From the NCBI GenBank assembly GCA_937915075.1, contig CALDMA010000256.1:1-18129 (forward strand): a DNA stretch of 18,129 nt, given 5' to 3'. Of the stretch, positions 5,960-14,500 are shown one piece after another. The translations under genes and the position numbers were made by a program. The notes under the pieces are model-generated. The model searched no databases. It was not told where the DNA came from and saw only the letters and a list, made by a program, of their open reading frames with translations. The DNA comes from an uncultured Oscillospiraceae bacterium. Lineage in GTDB: Bacteria > Bacillota > Clostridia > Oscillospirales > Oscillospiraceae. The first letter of the stretch is position 1; each line of letters opens with the position of its first letter.

Positions 5960-6170
5960 GCTGAATAATAAAGTCTACGACGTGCTGAAGTGGCTGGCGC
6001 TCATTGCGCTGCCTGCGCTGGCGGTACTCTATAACGTCCTTGCGGGCGTGTGGGGCTGGCCGTATGCGCAGGAGGTCAGCACGACCATCAACGCAGTCAT
6101 TGCGTTCATCGGTACGCTGATCGGCATTTCCACGGCGGCTTACAAAAAGGAGAACTGCAATGGAGATTAA
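5949..6170 (+). CDS. Phage holin, Dp-1 type
   Basis: The protein has 73 residues, and ATG 5949 follows GGAAAGGAAA. The sequence pattern NNKVYDVLKWLALIALPALA, then WGWPYAQEVSTTINAVIAFIG, then GISTAAYKK matches the Phage_holin_Dp1 family as I recall it: a short N-terminus, a first helix (about 14-33), a Trp-Pro-containing turn, a second helix (about 45-63) and a Lys-rich end. The protein would oligomerise in the cytoplasmic membrane and let the amidase reach peptidoglycan. It overlaps the amidase start by 11 bases, giving a standard holin-endolysin pair. Confidence 0.8.
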   Translation: MEFELNNKVYDVLKWLALIALPALAVLYNVLAGVWGWPYAQEVSTTINAVIAFIGTLIGISTAAYKKENCNGD

Positions 6171-6912
6171 GCAGCTGCGCGCCAATGCAGGGAACTATGG
6201 CCCTGCACGGAACGCACAGGCCATCCGGTACATTGTCATCCACTACACCGGCAACGACGGTGACACGGCGATGAACAACGCGAAGTATTACGCCTCGACC
6301 GTGGTGAAGAGCAGCGCACACTACTTTGTGGACGACAAGGAGATCGTGCAGAGCGTGCCGGACTTACACACCGCCTGGGCGGTCGGCGGCGGGAAATATC
6401 CCTCCTGTCCGCAGACGGGCGGCGGGACGCTCTACAACATCTGCCGGAACACAAACAGCATCAGCATCGAGCTGTGCGACACCGAGCGCAACGGCGTGTA
6501 TGCGCCTGCTCCGGAGACCGTCAAGGCCGCTCTGGCGCTGACGCGCTCTCTGATGCAGAAGTACAACATTCCCCAAAAGAATGTGATCCGCCACTTCGAC
6601 GTGACCGGCAAGCTCTGCCCCGCGTATTGGGCGGGAAGAGAGAACGCGGCGAAGTGGAAGGCAGAGTTCTGGAACCGGCTCAACGAGCCAAGTGAGGAAA
6701 CGGAGGAACAGGAAATGCGATACAACACCATGCAGGAGATCCGCGAGAAGGCCCCGTGGGCGGCCGACACCGTTTTGAAGCTGATCGCCAAGGAAGCCAT
6801 CCGCGGCGGCGGGGTGAAGGACGAGAACGGCCTGCCTGCCGACATGGACCTCTCGGCGGATATGCTGCGCATGATGGTATTCAACGACCGCGCAGGAGCC
6901 TACGGCGCATAA
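6160..6912 (+). CDS. N-acetylmuramoyl-L-alanine amidase (endolysin)
   Basis: The protein has 250 residues, and ATG 6160 follows AAAGGAG. Residues 1-175 form an Amidase_2/PGRP-like domain. H28 in YIVIHYTG, H145 in VIRHFDVTG and C153 fit the zinc ligands, and K151 two residues before the cysteine matches the T7 lysozyme Lys-x-Cys arrangement. An acidic Glu-rich linker (about 176-186) leads to a C-terminal segment of about 64 residues (MRYNTMQEIREKAPWA onwards). That segment recurs in Clostridia amidases and may bind the wall or dimerise. The enzyme would cut the bond between MurNAc and L-Ala to release phage. It lies just after the holin and is followed by an intrinsic terminator, closing the lysis unit. 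Confidence 0.9.
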   Translation: MEIKQLRANAGNYGPARNAQAIRYIVIHYTGNDGDTAMNNAKYYASTVVKSSAHYFVDDKEIVQSVPDLHTAWAVGGGKYPSCPQTGGGTLYNICRNTNSISIELCDTERNGVYAPAPETVKAALALTRSLMQKYNIPQKNVIRHFDVTGKLCPAYWAGRENAAKWKAEFWNRLNEPSEETEEQEMRYNTMQEIREKAPWAADTVLKLIAKEAIRGGGVKDENGLPADMDLSADMLRMMVFNDRAGAYGA

Positions 6913-6915
6913 ACG

Positions 6916-6945
6916 AAGGGCCGGCCATCGGCCGGTCCTTTTTCT
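6916..6945 (+). terminator. Intrinsic terminator after the lysis genes
   Basis: An 11-bp GC-rich stem with one G-T wobble (left arm 6916-6926, right arm 6930-6940) and 3-nt loop ATC runs into a T-tract (6939-6943). It starts 4 bases after the amidase stop. The next gene has its own strong ribosome binding site, so read-through or a promoter further upstream must supply its transcript. Confidence 0.85.
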
Positions 6946-6964
6946 CAGGAAAGGGGGAAAGCAA

Positions 6965-8209
6965 ATGCCTTCCAACTGGCTCTACATCGACACCAATTTT
7001 CCGGCCTTCACGGGTGAAGAGTCGATGGAGGAAAAGGTCACAAGCATCCAGGACTATATGTACCTGCTGGTCGAGCAGCTGCGCTATACGCTGCACAACC
7101 TCGATCTCGGGAACATGAACAAGACGGCGAAGGAGCGGTGGGAAAACGCCATCACCGAGCCGATCTACGCGAAGATCGAGGACGACGAGGAGCGCATCCT
7201 TCAGCTCGCCATCGACGCCGGCGCTCTGGCGCTGCGCATCAGCGACAGCGAGGGCAACATCACGCAGCTGCAAGCCACAGCGGAGGGCCTTCAGACGAGG
7301 GTATCGGACAACGAGGGGAACATCAGCTCGCTCCAGCAGACCGCGCAGGGCTTGGCGACCGCGATAGCGGACCAGAGCGGAAGCATCTCGACGCTCCAGC
7401 AGACGGCCTCCTCCCTCTCGACGCGCATCTCGAACACAGACGGGCGGGTGACGACGCTCCAGCAGACCGTGAACGGCTTTTCGCTGCGAGCGAGCAACGA
7501 CGGCGAGGACTCTACCATCTCGCTCATGAGCAACGGCGTCGTCGTGTCCAGCGCGAACATCTGGTTCTCGGGGCTTGTGGCCTTCACCGACCTGGAGAGG
7601 TCGAACCGCTACACGATCATCAACGCGGACAACATCACGACCGGCACGATCCGCGCGAACCTTGTGGACGTGTCCAACTGCTTTACGCTCACCTCCGGCG
7701 GCAGGAGCTACGGCTACATGGGGTGCGGGTACGGCAGCGACGGCGTGAGCATGACCTACGGCGCGATCCTGTCGGGCAGCAACGAGGACTATTACTTCAT
7801 CGCCACGAACGCCGGCGCGCGCATGACCGGCGACGGCGCGAGCATCTGGTGCTCCGGCGGCTGCTATGCGACGGAGGAGCTGACCGTGCGCTCGGACCGG
7901 CGGGCAAAGAAAGACATCGACTACGACATGAGCCGGTACGAAGATTTCTTCCGTGCGCTGAAGCCGTGCTCGTTCCGCATGAAGGACGGAAAGAGCGGGC
8001 GGCTGCACACCGGCTACATCGCGCAGGAGGTCGAGGAGGCGCTGGGCGAAGCGGGCCTCACCAACGGCGACTTCGCAGGCCTTGTAATCAATCCGGAGAC
8101 GGATGCCTTCGAGTACGGCCTGCGCTATGCCGACTTCTCGGCGCTGCACACCTACATGATCCAACGGCTTGAAGAGCGCGTGCGCGCTCTGGAAAGGAGC
8201 AGAACATGA
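6965..8209 (+). CDS. Tail fibre/spike with peptidase S74 intramolecular chaperone
   Basis: The protein has 414 residues; ATG 6965 follows AAGGGGGAAA. An N-terminal region (1-70, MPSNWLYIDTNFPAF) probably mounts on the tail. About five 21-residue repeats follow (72-176) with core EGNISxLQQTAxGL, predicted as a helical or beta-helical trimer shaft. Residues 177-305 are Gly/Ser/Thr-rich with TSG and TTGTIRANLVDVS and look like a beta-structured fibre body. The C-terminal S74 domain begins near S310 in SDRRAKKDIDYD and includes HTGYIAQEVEEAL. In this family the domain helps the trimer fold and is then cut off just before the conserved serine. The last helix (IQRLEERVRALERS) is a short coiled coil. 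The protein would act as a second receptor-binding fibre, not targeted by the DGR as far as can be seen. It overlaps the next gene as ATGA. Confidence 0.85.
   Translation: MPSNWLYIDTNFPAFTGEESMEEKVTSIQDYMYLLVEQLRYTLHNLDLGNMNKTAKERWENAITEPIYAKIEDDEERILQLAIDAGALALRISDSEGNITQLQATAEGLQTRVSDNEGNISSLQQTAQGLATAIADQSGSISTLQQTASSLSTRISNTDGRVTTLQQTVNGFSLRASNDGEDSTISLMSNGVVVSSANIWFSGLVAFTDLERSNRYTIINADNITTGTIRANLVDVSNCFTLTSGGRSYGYMGCGYGSDGVSMTYGAILSGSNEDYYFIATNAGARMTGDGASIWCSGGCYATEELTVRSDRRAKKDIDYDMSRYEDFFRALKPCSFRMKDGKSGRLHTGYIAQEVEEALGEAGLTNGDFAGLVINPETDAFEYGLRYADFSALHTYMIQRLEERVRALERSRT
7241..7492 (+). repeat. Tandem 21-residue (63-bp) repeats in the fibre shaft
   Basis: Four clear units of 63 bp encode residues 93-113, 114-134, 135-155 and 156-176, each with the pattern xxxxGxIxxLQQTAxxLxxRI. 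A weaker unit precedes them (72-92). Blocks such as ACGCTCCAGCAGAC recur between units. Length changes by recombination between units would alter shaft length. Confidence 0.8.
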
Positions 8210-8589
8210 AACTGATCGAAGCAGTCAACGCCAACCTCGCCGCGCAGGAAATGAGCCAGCAGAGGCTCCCCTACGGCCTCGCGCTGGCCGTGGTGAAGGT
8301 CAAGCGGGCCACGGCGGACGAGACGGACTTCTTTCTGCGCGAGGAGCGCGCTCTGGTGGAGGAGTACGCGGAAACGGACGAGAACGGCAACATCCGCATG
8401 ACCGGCAACGGGCGCTTTGCACTCCGAGGAAGCGCGCAGGAATATGAAAAAAAGCGCAAGGCACTCGCGAATACGGAGACGAAGATCGACTTCACGCCTA
8501 TCGAGGTAACCGCGCCGGCGGAGATCAAGCCCGCGCTGATCGAGGCGCTGGACGGCTTCCTCGTCTTTCGGGAGGAGGGAGCGGAATGA
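8206..8589 (+). CDS. Hypothetical phage tail-region protein
   Basis: The protein has 127 residues; ATG 8206 overlaps the fibre stop as ATGA and GAAAGGAGC precedes it. It is largely helical and acidic. Residues 1-35 contain LPYGLALAVVKVKRA, then FFLREERALVEEYAETDENG, then a Lys/Glu-rich segment ending in IDFTPIEV and an amphipathic C-terminal helix. The pattern (helical start, DEnG turn, late beta strand) resembles small tail-region proteins such as DUF1617, but I cannot confirm this. Its tight coupling to the fibre gene suggests a fibre assembly or attachment helper. Confidence 0.6.
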   Translation: MKLIEAVNANLAAQEMSQQRLPYGLALAVVKVKRATADETDFFLREERALVEEYAETDENGNIRMTGNGRFALRGSAQEYEKKRKALANTETKIDFTPIEVTAPAEIKPALIEALDGFLVFREEGAE

Positions 8590-10205
8590 AGCTGCCGAGC
8601 ATCGTCTATCAGGACGGCATCCGAAAGGGCACACAGGTCAAATTCGGCGGGCTGAATCACAACCTCGGCGCCGGAGACGGCGAGCTGTGGGACATGAGGA
8701 ACCTGACGAGCGACTATTACCCCCTGCTTGCCAGCCGAGGCAAGCGGCGGCTGTTCCGGACGCTCACAAAGGGCAACGGCCTTTTCTCGTGGGATGCGCT
8801 GGCGTGGGTGGATGGGACGAAGTTCTTCTACGGCGGCATCGAGCGCGGGAGCGTGGAGGACAGCGAAAAGACCTTCTGCGCCCTCGGGGCCTATCTCATT
8901 ATCCTGCCGGACAAGAAATACTACAACACGCTCACGGGCGAGTTCGGCTCGCTGGAGAGCGAGTGGATCGGGACAAGCCTGACCTTCACGAACGGCAAGC
9001 TCTTTGAGGAGGATGCCGAAGCGAACACGATCCAATGCGCGGGCGTGGACTGGTCGGCCTACTTCAAGGCCGGCGACGCCGTGACGATCTCCGGCTGCAC
9101 GAAGCACGCGGAGAACAACAAGACGCCGGTGATCCGCGAGATCGACGGCGACAAGATGTACTTCTACGAATACGCCTTCACGCTCGACGGCGACAAGGGA
9201 GAGACGCCCTACACCGAGAGCGGAAACATGACGGTTCGGCGCACGGTTCCTATGCTACGCTATATCTGCGAAAACGAAAACCGGCTGTGGGGCTGCGACG
9301 ATACCACCATCTACGCCTCGAAGCTGGGTGATCCGTTCAACTGGAACGTGTTCGAGGGGCTGGATACGGACAGCTACGCGGTGGATACCGGCAGCGCGGG
9401 CAAGTTTACCGGATGCGTCTCCTTCCTCGGCTACCCGATCTTCTTCAAGGAGGACCACATCTACAAGGTCTACGGCTCGCTTCCAAGCAATTTTGAGATC
9501 ATGGGGAGCGCGACACTTGGCATAGCGGACGGAAGCCACAGAAGCCTCGCTATTGCCGGAGAAACGCTCTTCTACCTCTCCCGCGCGGGCGTCATGGTCT
9601 ACTCCGGCGGCATCCCGCAGCCGGTGGGCGCGGCGTTCGGCGTGGACCGCTTCAAGAACGCCGTCGGCGGCAGCGACGGGCTGAAGTATTACGTCAGCAT
9701 GACGGGACCGGACGGCGAGCTGCTGTACGTCTACGACACGCAGAAGGGCCTGTGGCACACCGAGGACGCGATCAAGGCACGGTACTTTGCCCGCTTCGGC
9801 GGAAATCTCTTCCTGCTCAACGATCAGGGCGAGGTGTGGATCGCGGGCAACGTGCAGAACGCGCCGGAATCCACCGAGGAGGAAACCGTCGCATGGAGCG
9901 CCGAGTTTGGAGACTTCACGGAAAACGACCCGAACAAGAAGGGCGTGAGCAAGCTCCAGCTGCGCATGGAGCTGGAGGAGGGCGCCGAGGTGCAGGTGTA
10001 CCTCAAGTTCGACGGCGGCGAGTGGCTGAAGGTGGACGAAAAGCTCTGTGAGGCGAAAAAGCGCAGCTACTACCTGCCTATCGTGCCGCGGCGCGGCGAC
10101 CACTACCAGCTGAAGCTGGAGGGCAAGGGCACCTTCCGGCTCTACTCCCTGACGCGGGAGTATTACAGCGGATCGGAATTAAAATCCACACAAGGGAGGA
10201 ATTAA
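8586..10205 (+). CDS. Tail nozzle / DNA-stabilisation-like protein
   Basis: The protein has 539 residues. ATG 8586 overlaps the previous stop as ATGA, with GGAGGAGGGAG ahead. It is beta-rich with repeated Gly- and aromatic-containing blades: LWDMRNLTSDYYPLLASRGK (about 36-55), RYICENENRLWGCDD (about 225-239), KLGDPFNWNVFEGLDTDSYA (about 246-265), CVSFLGYPIFFKEDHIYKVYG (about 278-298) and LAIAGETLFYLSRAGVMVYSG (about 320-340). A jelly-roll-like C-terminus follows. The pattern fits beta-propeller proteins that close the portal in short-tailed phages (P22 gp10 or T7 gp12 style). The role of plugging or extending the portal channel is inferred from fold and context. Siphoviral minor tail protein is the alternative. 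Confidence 0.65.
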   Translation: MKLPSIVYQDGIRKGTQVKFGGLNHNLGAGDGELWDMRNLTSDYYPLLASRGKRRLFRTLTKGNGLFSWDALAWVDGTKFFYGGIERGSVEDSEKTFCALGAYLIILPDKKYYNTLTGEFGSLESEWIGTSLTFTNGKLFEEDAEANTIQCAGVDWSAYFKAGDAVTISGCTKHAENNKTPVIREIDGDKMYFYEYAFTLDGDKGETPYTESGNMTVRRTVPMLRYICENENRLWGCDDTTIYASKLGDPFNWNVFEGLDTDSYAVDTGSAGKFTGCVSFLGYPIFFKEDHIYKVYGSLPSNFEIMGSATLGIADGSHRSLAIAGETLFYLSRAGVMVYSGGIPQPVGAAFGVDRFKNAVGGSDGLKYYVSMTGPDGELLYVYDTQKGLWHTEDAIKARYFARFGGNLFLLNDQGEVWIAGNVQNAPESTEEETVAWSAEFGDFTENDPNKKGVSKLQLRMELEEGAEVQVYLKFDGGEWLKVDEKLCEAKKRSYYLPIVPRRGDHYQLKLEGKGTFRLYSLTREYYSGSELKSTQGRN

Positions 10206-10208
10206 GCG

Positions 10209-11546
10209 ATGGCATACACCTACGACGACTTCGTGAACGCGGCGAATCAGTCAGGCCTGATGGGGCAGTTCTCGCAGGACGACCTCAATCTGGCACAGAA
10301 GTATCCGGAGTTCGGGCTGAGCGTGCTGAGTCTGAAGAAGGACTACAACAACGCCACGACCGCGGAGCAGCGGCTTCTCGCCAATCAGGCGGCGAACGAG
10401 CTGCGCAAAAGCTACGGCAACTATTCCGGCGGCGCGGACGGCGGCAGCTTCCGTCTGGAGAGCAGGCTGAACCGTCGCTCGGACGACCTGCTCGATCAGA
10501 TGGGCAGCTTCGGCTCGTTCTCTTACGACGAGGCACCGACCTATGAGAACGCCTACGCGCAGCAGCAGAAGGACCTGCTGGACCGCATCCTGGACCGCGA
10601 GGACTTCTCGTGGAGCAAGGAGACGGATCCGCAATGGAGCAGCTACAAAAAGAGCTATCTGCGCGAGGGCGACCGCGCCACGGCGAATGCTTTGGCGCAG
10701 GCGAGCGCCGCGAGCGGCGGACGGGCAAGCTCCTATGCCGTGAACGCGGCCACGCAGGCCGGAGACTATTACGCGACCAAGCTGAACGACGTGATCCCAA
10801 CGCTCTACCAGCAGGCCTACGAGCGCTACCTGGACGAGTACAACATGAAGCTGAAGGACCTGAACGCGGTCAATCAGCAGGAGCAGCTGGACTATGCAAA
10901 GTACCTCGACCGCTTGGGCCAGTACAACACCGACCGCGGCTTCGCCTATCAGAATTACGCGGACGATTACGACCGGCTGCGCAGTCAGCTCGCCGACGTG
11001 CAGGGGCAGGACCAGATCGACTATGCGCGCTATCTGGACGAGGTATCCAGACAGCAGACCGCGCAGGACTCCATCCGAGGGCAGGTGGACGCCATTCTGG
11101 CGGCGGGAGGCTCGCCCTCGGCGAACCTCGTGAGCGAGAGCGGATACAGCAGCGAATATGTCAAGGCTCTGGAGGACGCCTACCGCAAGCAGGAAGCCGA
11201 GAAGGCCGCAAAGAAGAGCAGCAGTGGCGGCGGGAGCACCATGAGTCTGACAACCGCGAAGGCAATGGCAAAAGAGGGCCAGTTCACCGACGCTGTGCTC
11301 AATACGCTGCGCAAGGCAGGTTTTACAGACGACTACATCGCGCAGGTATACGGCTACACCGGATTCGGGACCGGCCGCGACAAGCTGGGCTACGACGAGG
11401 ACGAAGGAATCTTCACATGGAACGGCAGACGCTACAACTCGCCGGAGGCGTTGGCAGAGGACCTTGACAGGGCAAACCTCACGGATGAAGAAAAGGCCAC
11501 CATCACAAGGAGGCTCAAAGCGAGCGGCTTCAACATCACGTTCTAA
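10209..11546 (+). CDS. Coiled-coil internal virion / ejection-like protein
   Basis: The protein has 445 residues; ATG 10209 follows GGGAGG. It has long helical, Gln-, Tyr- and Asp-rich segments. A repeat-like unit LDYAKYLDRLGQYNTDRG (about 230-247) is echoed by IDYARYLDEV (about 276-285). Around 155-185 lies an Ala-rich SYAVNAATQAGDYYATK stretch. A Ser/Gly linker (about 338-346, SSSGGGST) leads to a compact C-terminal domain (about 350-445). No signal peptide or membrane segment is seen. Position between a nozzle-like gene and a giant polyvalent gene, and the helical repeat style, suggest an ejection protein that leaves the virion with DNA. That role is inference. Confidence 0.6.
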   Translation: MAYTYDDFVNAANQSGLMGQFSQDDLNLAQKYPEFGLSVLSLKKDYNNATTAEQRLLANQAANELRKSYGNYSGGADGGSFRLESRLNRRSDDLLDQMGSFGSFSYDEAPTYENAYAQQQKDLLDRILDREDFSWSKETDPQWSSYKKSYLREGDRATANALAQASAASGGRASSYAVNAATQAGDYYATKLNDVIPTLYQQAYERYLDEYNMKLKDLNAVNQQEQLDYAKYLDRLGQYNTDRGFAYQNYADDYDRLRSQLADVQGQDQIDYARYLDEVSRQQTAQDSIRGQVDAILAAGGSPSANLVSESGYSSEYVKALEDAYRKQEAEKAAKKSSSGGGSTMSLTTAKAMAKEGQFTDAVLNTLRKAGFTDDYIAQVYGYTGFGTGRDKLGYDEDEGIFTWNGRRYNSPEALAEDLDRANLTDEEKATITRRLKASGFNITF

Positions 11547-11558
11547 CGAGGTGACAAT

Positions 11559-14500
11559 ATGGCTATCAAGATCACAAAAATCGGGACCGCAGGCGCACAG
11601 ACAAGTGCGCCTGCGGCGAAAACCTATCAAGAGGGATCGTCTCAGGGGAAAGCGTCCGGCAGAATCAAGATCACGAAGATCGAGCGGCCGCAGACTGTGC
11701 AGACCGCAGCGGAGCAGAAATGGACCGTCGGGAACATTGGACAGTACGGAGCGGGGAACATCGACCTCTACAACCGTCCGCGGTACCGCAACGCGAACGG
11801 GAGCATTTCGACCGTTGACAGCACGAGCTACAACATCGACGGGCAAGAGGTGCTGCTGCCGACCGTGTGGGACCGGAACGGCACGCCGTATCACAGCCGG
11901 AACGACGAGGAGACCTTGCAGCACTATCGGGACACAGGGGAATACCTCGGCAAATTCTCCACGGTAGAGGAAGCGAACGATTACGCCGAAAAGCTCCACC
12001 TGGAGCAGCAGGAGCGCTATTCCTCTTCCCTGCCGGCGGAGCGTGGAAGCAAGCATAAGAGCGGCAAGGAGATCTCGCAGAGCATCGTGCGCAACGAGGA
12101 TGCGGCAAAGCGCCTCGGCGCGACGGTGCGCGGGACGGCGCAGAACCTTGGGGCTAACGCTTCCGGCTTCCTTGCGGCGCTCGTGGCGGCCGCGGAGGAA
12201 ATGGACAAGGAATACCGCGACGCGAAGGAGAAAGCGGGCGTCACCACGCACGCCGACGAGATGAATCCGTATCCAAAGACGAACGAGGAGATCACGCGCG
12301 GCAATCGCGCGGGCATCGACCTGCTCGAAGGGATCGCTGACACACAGCGCGCCAAGGCGGCGGAGAACATCCGGACGGCAAAAGAAGGGCTTGGGACGGC
12401 CGGAAAGGTCGGTATCGACGCCTTCCAGATCGGCATGAACCTTGCGGGCATCGTGGGCGCAAACGCTATTCTGCCCGGATTGGGAACGGCGGCGCTCGGC
12501 GTATCCTCCGGCGGCGCGATGGCGAACGACTACCGGCAGGCGCAGGGGGAAAACTATAATCCCCTCGCAGGTGCAGGTCTGGCGATCGGCGGCGCGGCAA
12601 GCGTGGGCGTCGGCGGCGCGGCGGCCAAGGGTGCGATCCGCTACGGCGGAGCCTTGCTGAACAAGCTCGGTCTCGGCAACAGCGCCATCGCGCAGAATGT
12701 GCTGGGCGCTTTGAGCGATATCGCCTTCGCCAGCGGCATGAGCGCTACGAACGAATATGCAAAAGCTGCCGCTTATGGCGACAGCTATGAGGACGTTGCT
12801 ATTTCGGGAGAGGAGCTTGCAAAGGATATGCTCTTCCAGGCGGCGGTCGGTTTCTTCTGCCGGACGCTCGCCTCCTCGCTCGGCGGAAAAGCCGAGGGCG
12901 CGACGGCGCAGAAGGTACAGCGCGAATACTTCAAGGACATCGACAACCTCGACGATCTGACGAAAGCCTTCAAGCAGTACGGCAGACAGTACCATCCGGA
13001 CCGCTACGCCACGGCGGACGCCGCGACGCAGCAGAAGATGAACGACCTGTTTGCCAAGATCAGCGCGGAGTACAACGCCGTCAAGGCAGAGCTGGCCGTG
13101 GAGACGGCCGGCAGAGCCGCAAAGGCATACAGCGAGCAACGGACCGCCAAGACGCCGGAGGCTGCACAGAAGGCACAGGCGACCGTCAAGGACGAGATCG
13201 CCGTCATGCGGAGTCTCGTGGAAAGCGGCTCCATCCAGGCGAAAGAGGCCGTCGAGGCCGTGCAGATCCTCGACGCATTGGCAGGCGAGCAGTCCGTGGG
13301 CAAGCCGGAGAATCCCGCGGCGGATACCGCACCGGAGCCGGCTGCCGGTACGCCGGAAAATACACCGATGCCGACCTCGGAAGAGATCGGCAATCAACAG
13401 ATGGCACAAAACAGCTCCCCTGCGCAGGGCGCCGATCATAGCCGCCAACAAGTAGGCGGAACGGTCGCCCCTCTGGGCGTTTCAGCCACGCAGGAGAGCA
13501 GAGTTAGTATAACGCCCGTCGGCGGAAAAAGCAAGAGCGATCCGCTGACGCAGGGCAAGCGCGTGAGCCTTCTGCAATACGCCAACGAAGGCAACGCGGC
13601 AGAGATCTCCGAACGGCTCAACCGCGGCGAGCTTGCGGTCGATGCAAACGGGGACCTCTACCAGCCGAAAGCGGAGGAGCACATCGACCAGAGAGACAGC
13701 AACACAGTCGGCGAGCGCCGAATCAAGGCGTTCCAGTTCGACCATCCGGAGGTCCACTCCTTCTACAGGGAGGCTGCGGCCGATCTGATGGAGGAGCTGA
13801 ATTACGCAGAAAAGGGCGGCGGGATCGTCAAGCTCAAAGAGTACGGGGCCGGAGACGACCAGTACATCCGCATGAAGCGGTCAGCAAGCGAGCGCATCGC
13901 AAAGCTGCTCGACGACGAGGACATCAGCTATGCGGACATCGAGCGGTCGATCTCTGCCATCATCAACGACAAGGGACAAGAGAATTTTGCCGCGGCGAAG
14001 CGCGTGGAGCTGATGCTGGACAATATGCTCTCAAACGGCTACCGTGACATCCACGGCGGCTACCACGAGCCGAACGCAGACTATCTGGAAGCGAAACAGG
14101 CGATTCCTGGTGCTTCGGAAACGGCGACGGCCCACGAGGAGCTGCCGCTGTGGGACATTGAAGAAAAGAACGGAGGAACAACGCATGGTACAGAAATTAA
14201 GCCTGCCGAGCCTGCCGAAGAAGGCGGTGCCGATGCCGTGGGAGCGCAAAGCGATCTATACGGTGGAGACGGAGGATGGAGACCTCATGGCGATGGGACC
14301 GGAGGAGCTGCGCAATTACGCGAACAGCCGAAAAGCGGAGGCGTCGAACGACTTCACGAAAACGTCCGAAGAGATCACGCAAGAGCAAACGATGAACGGC
14401 GCAGGGAAAACGGAGCGCTGATTCAGGCACGACAGGACGCGGCGGCGCTTGAGCCGCTCGTCAGCTCGGCAGAGGTCGGCGTCTCGCTGGGGACCGACAC

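Noticed and set aside
7640..7890. A second, remote VR in the S74 fibre gene
   Set aside because: Cys/Gly/Tyr-rich segments there look superficially similar, but no stretch aligns to the TR.
10251..13451. A 1066-codon open frame on the - strand
   Set aside because: It has the same antisense artefact pattern and spans two well-supported + strand genes.
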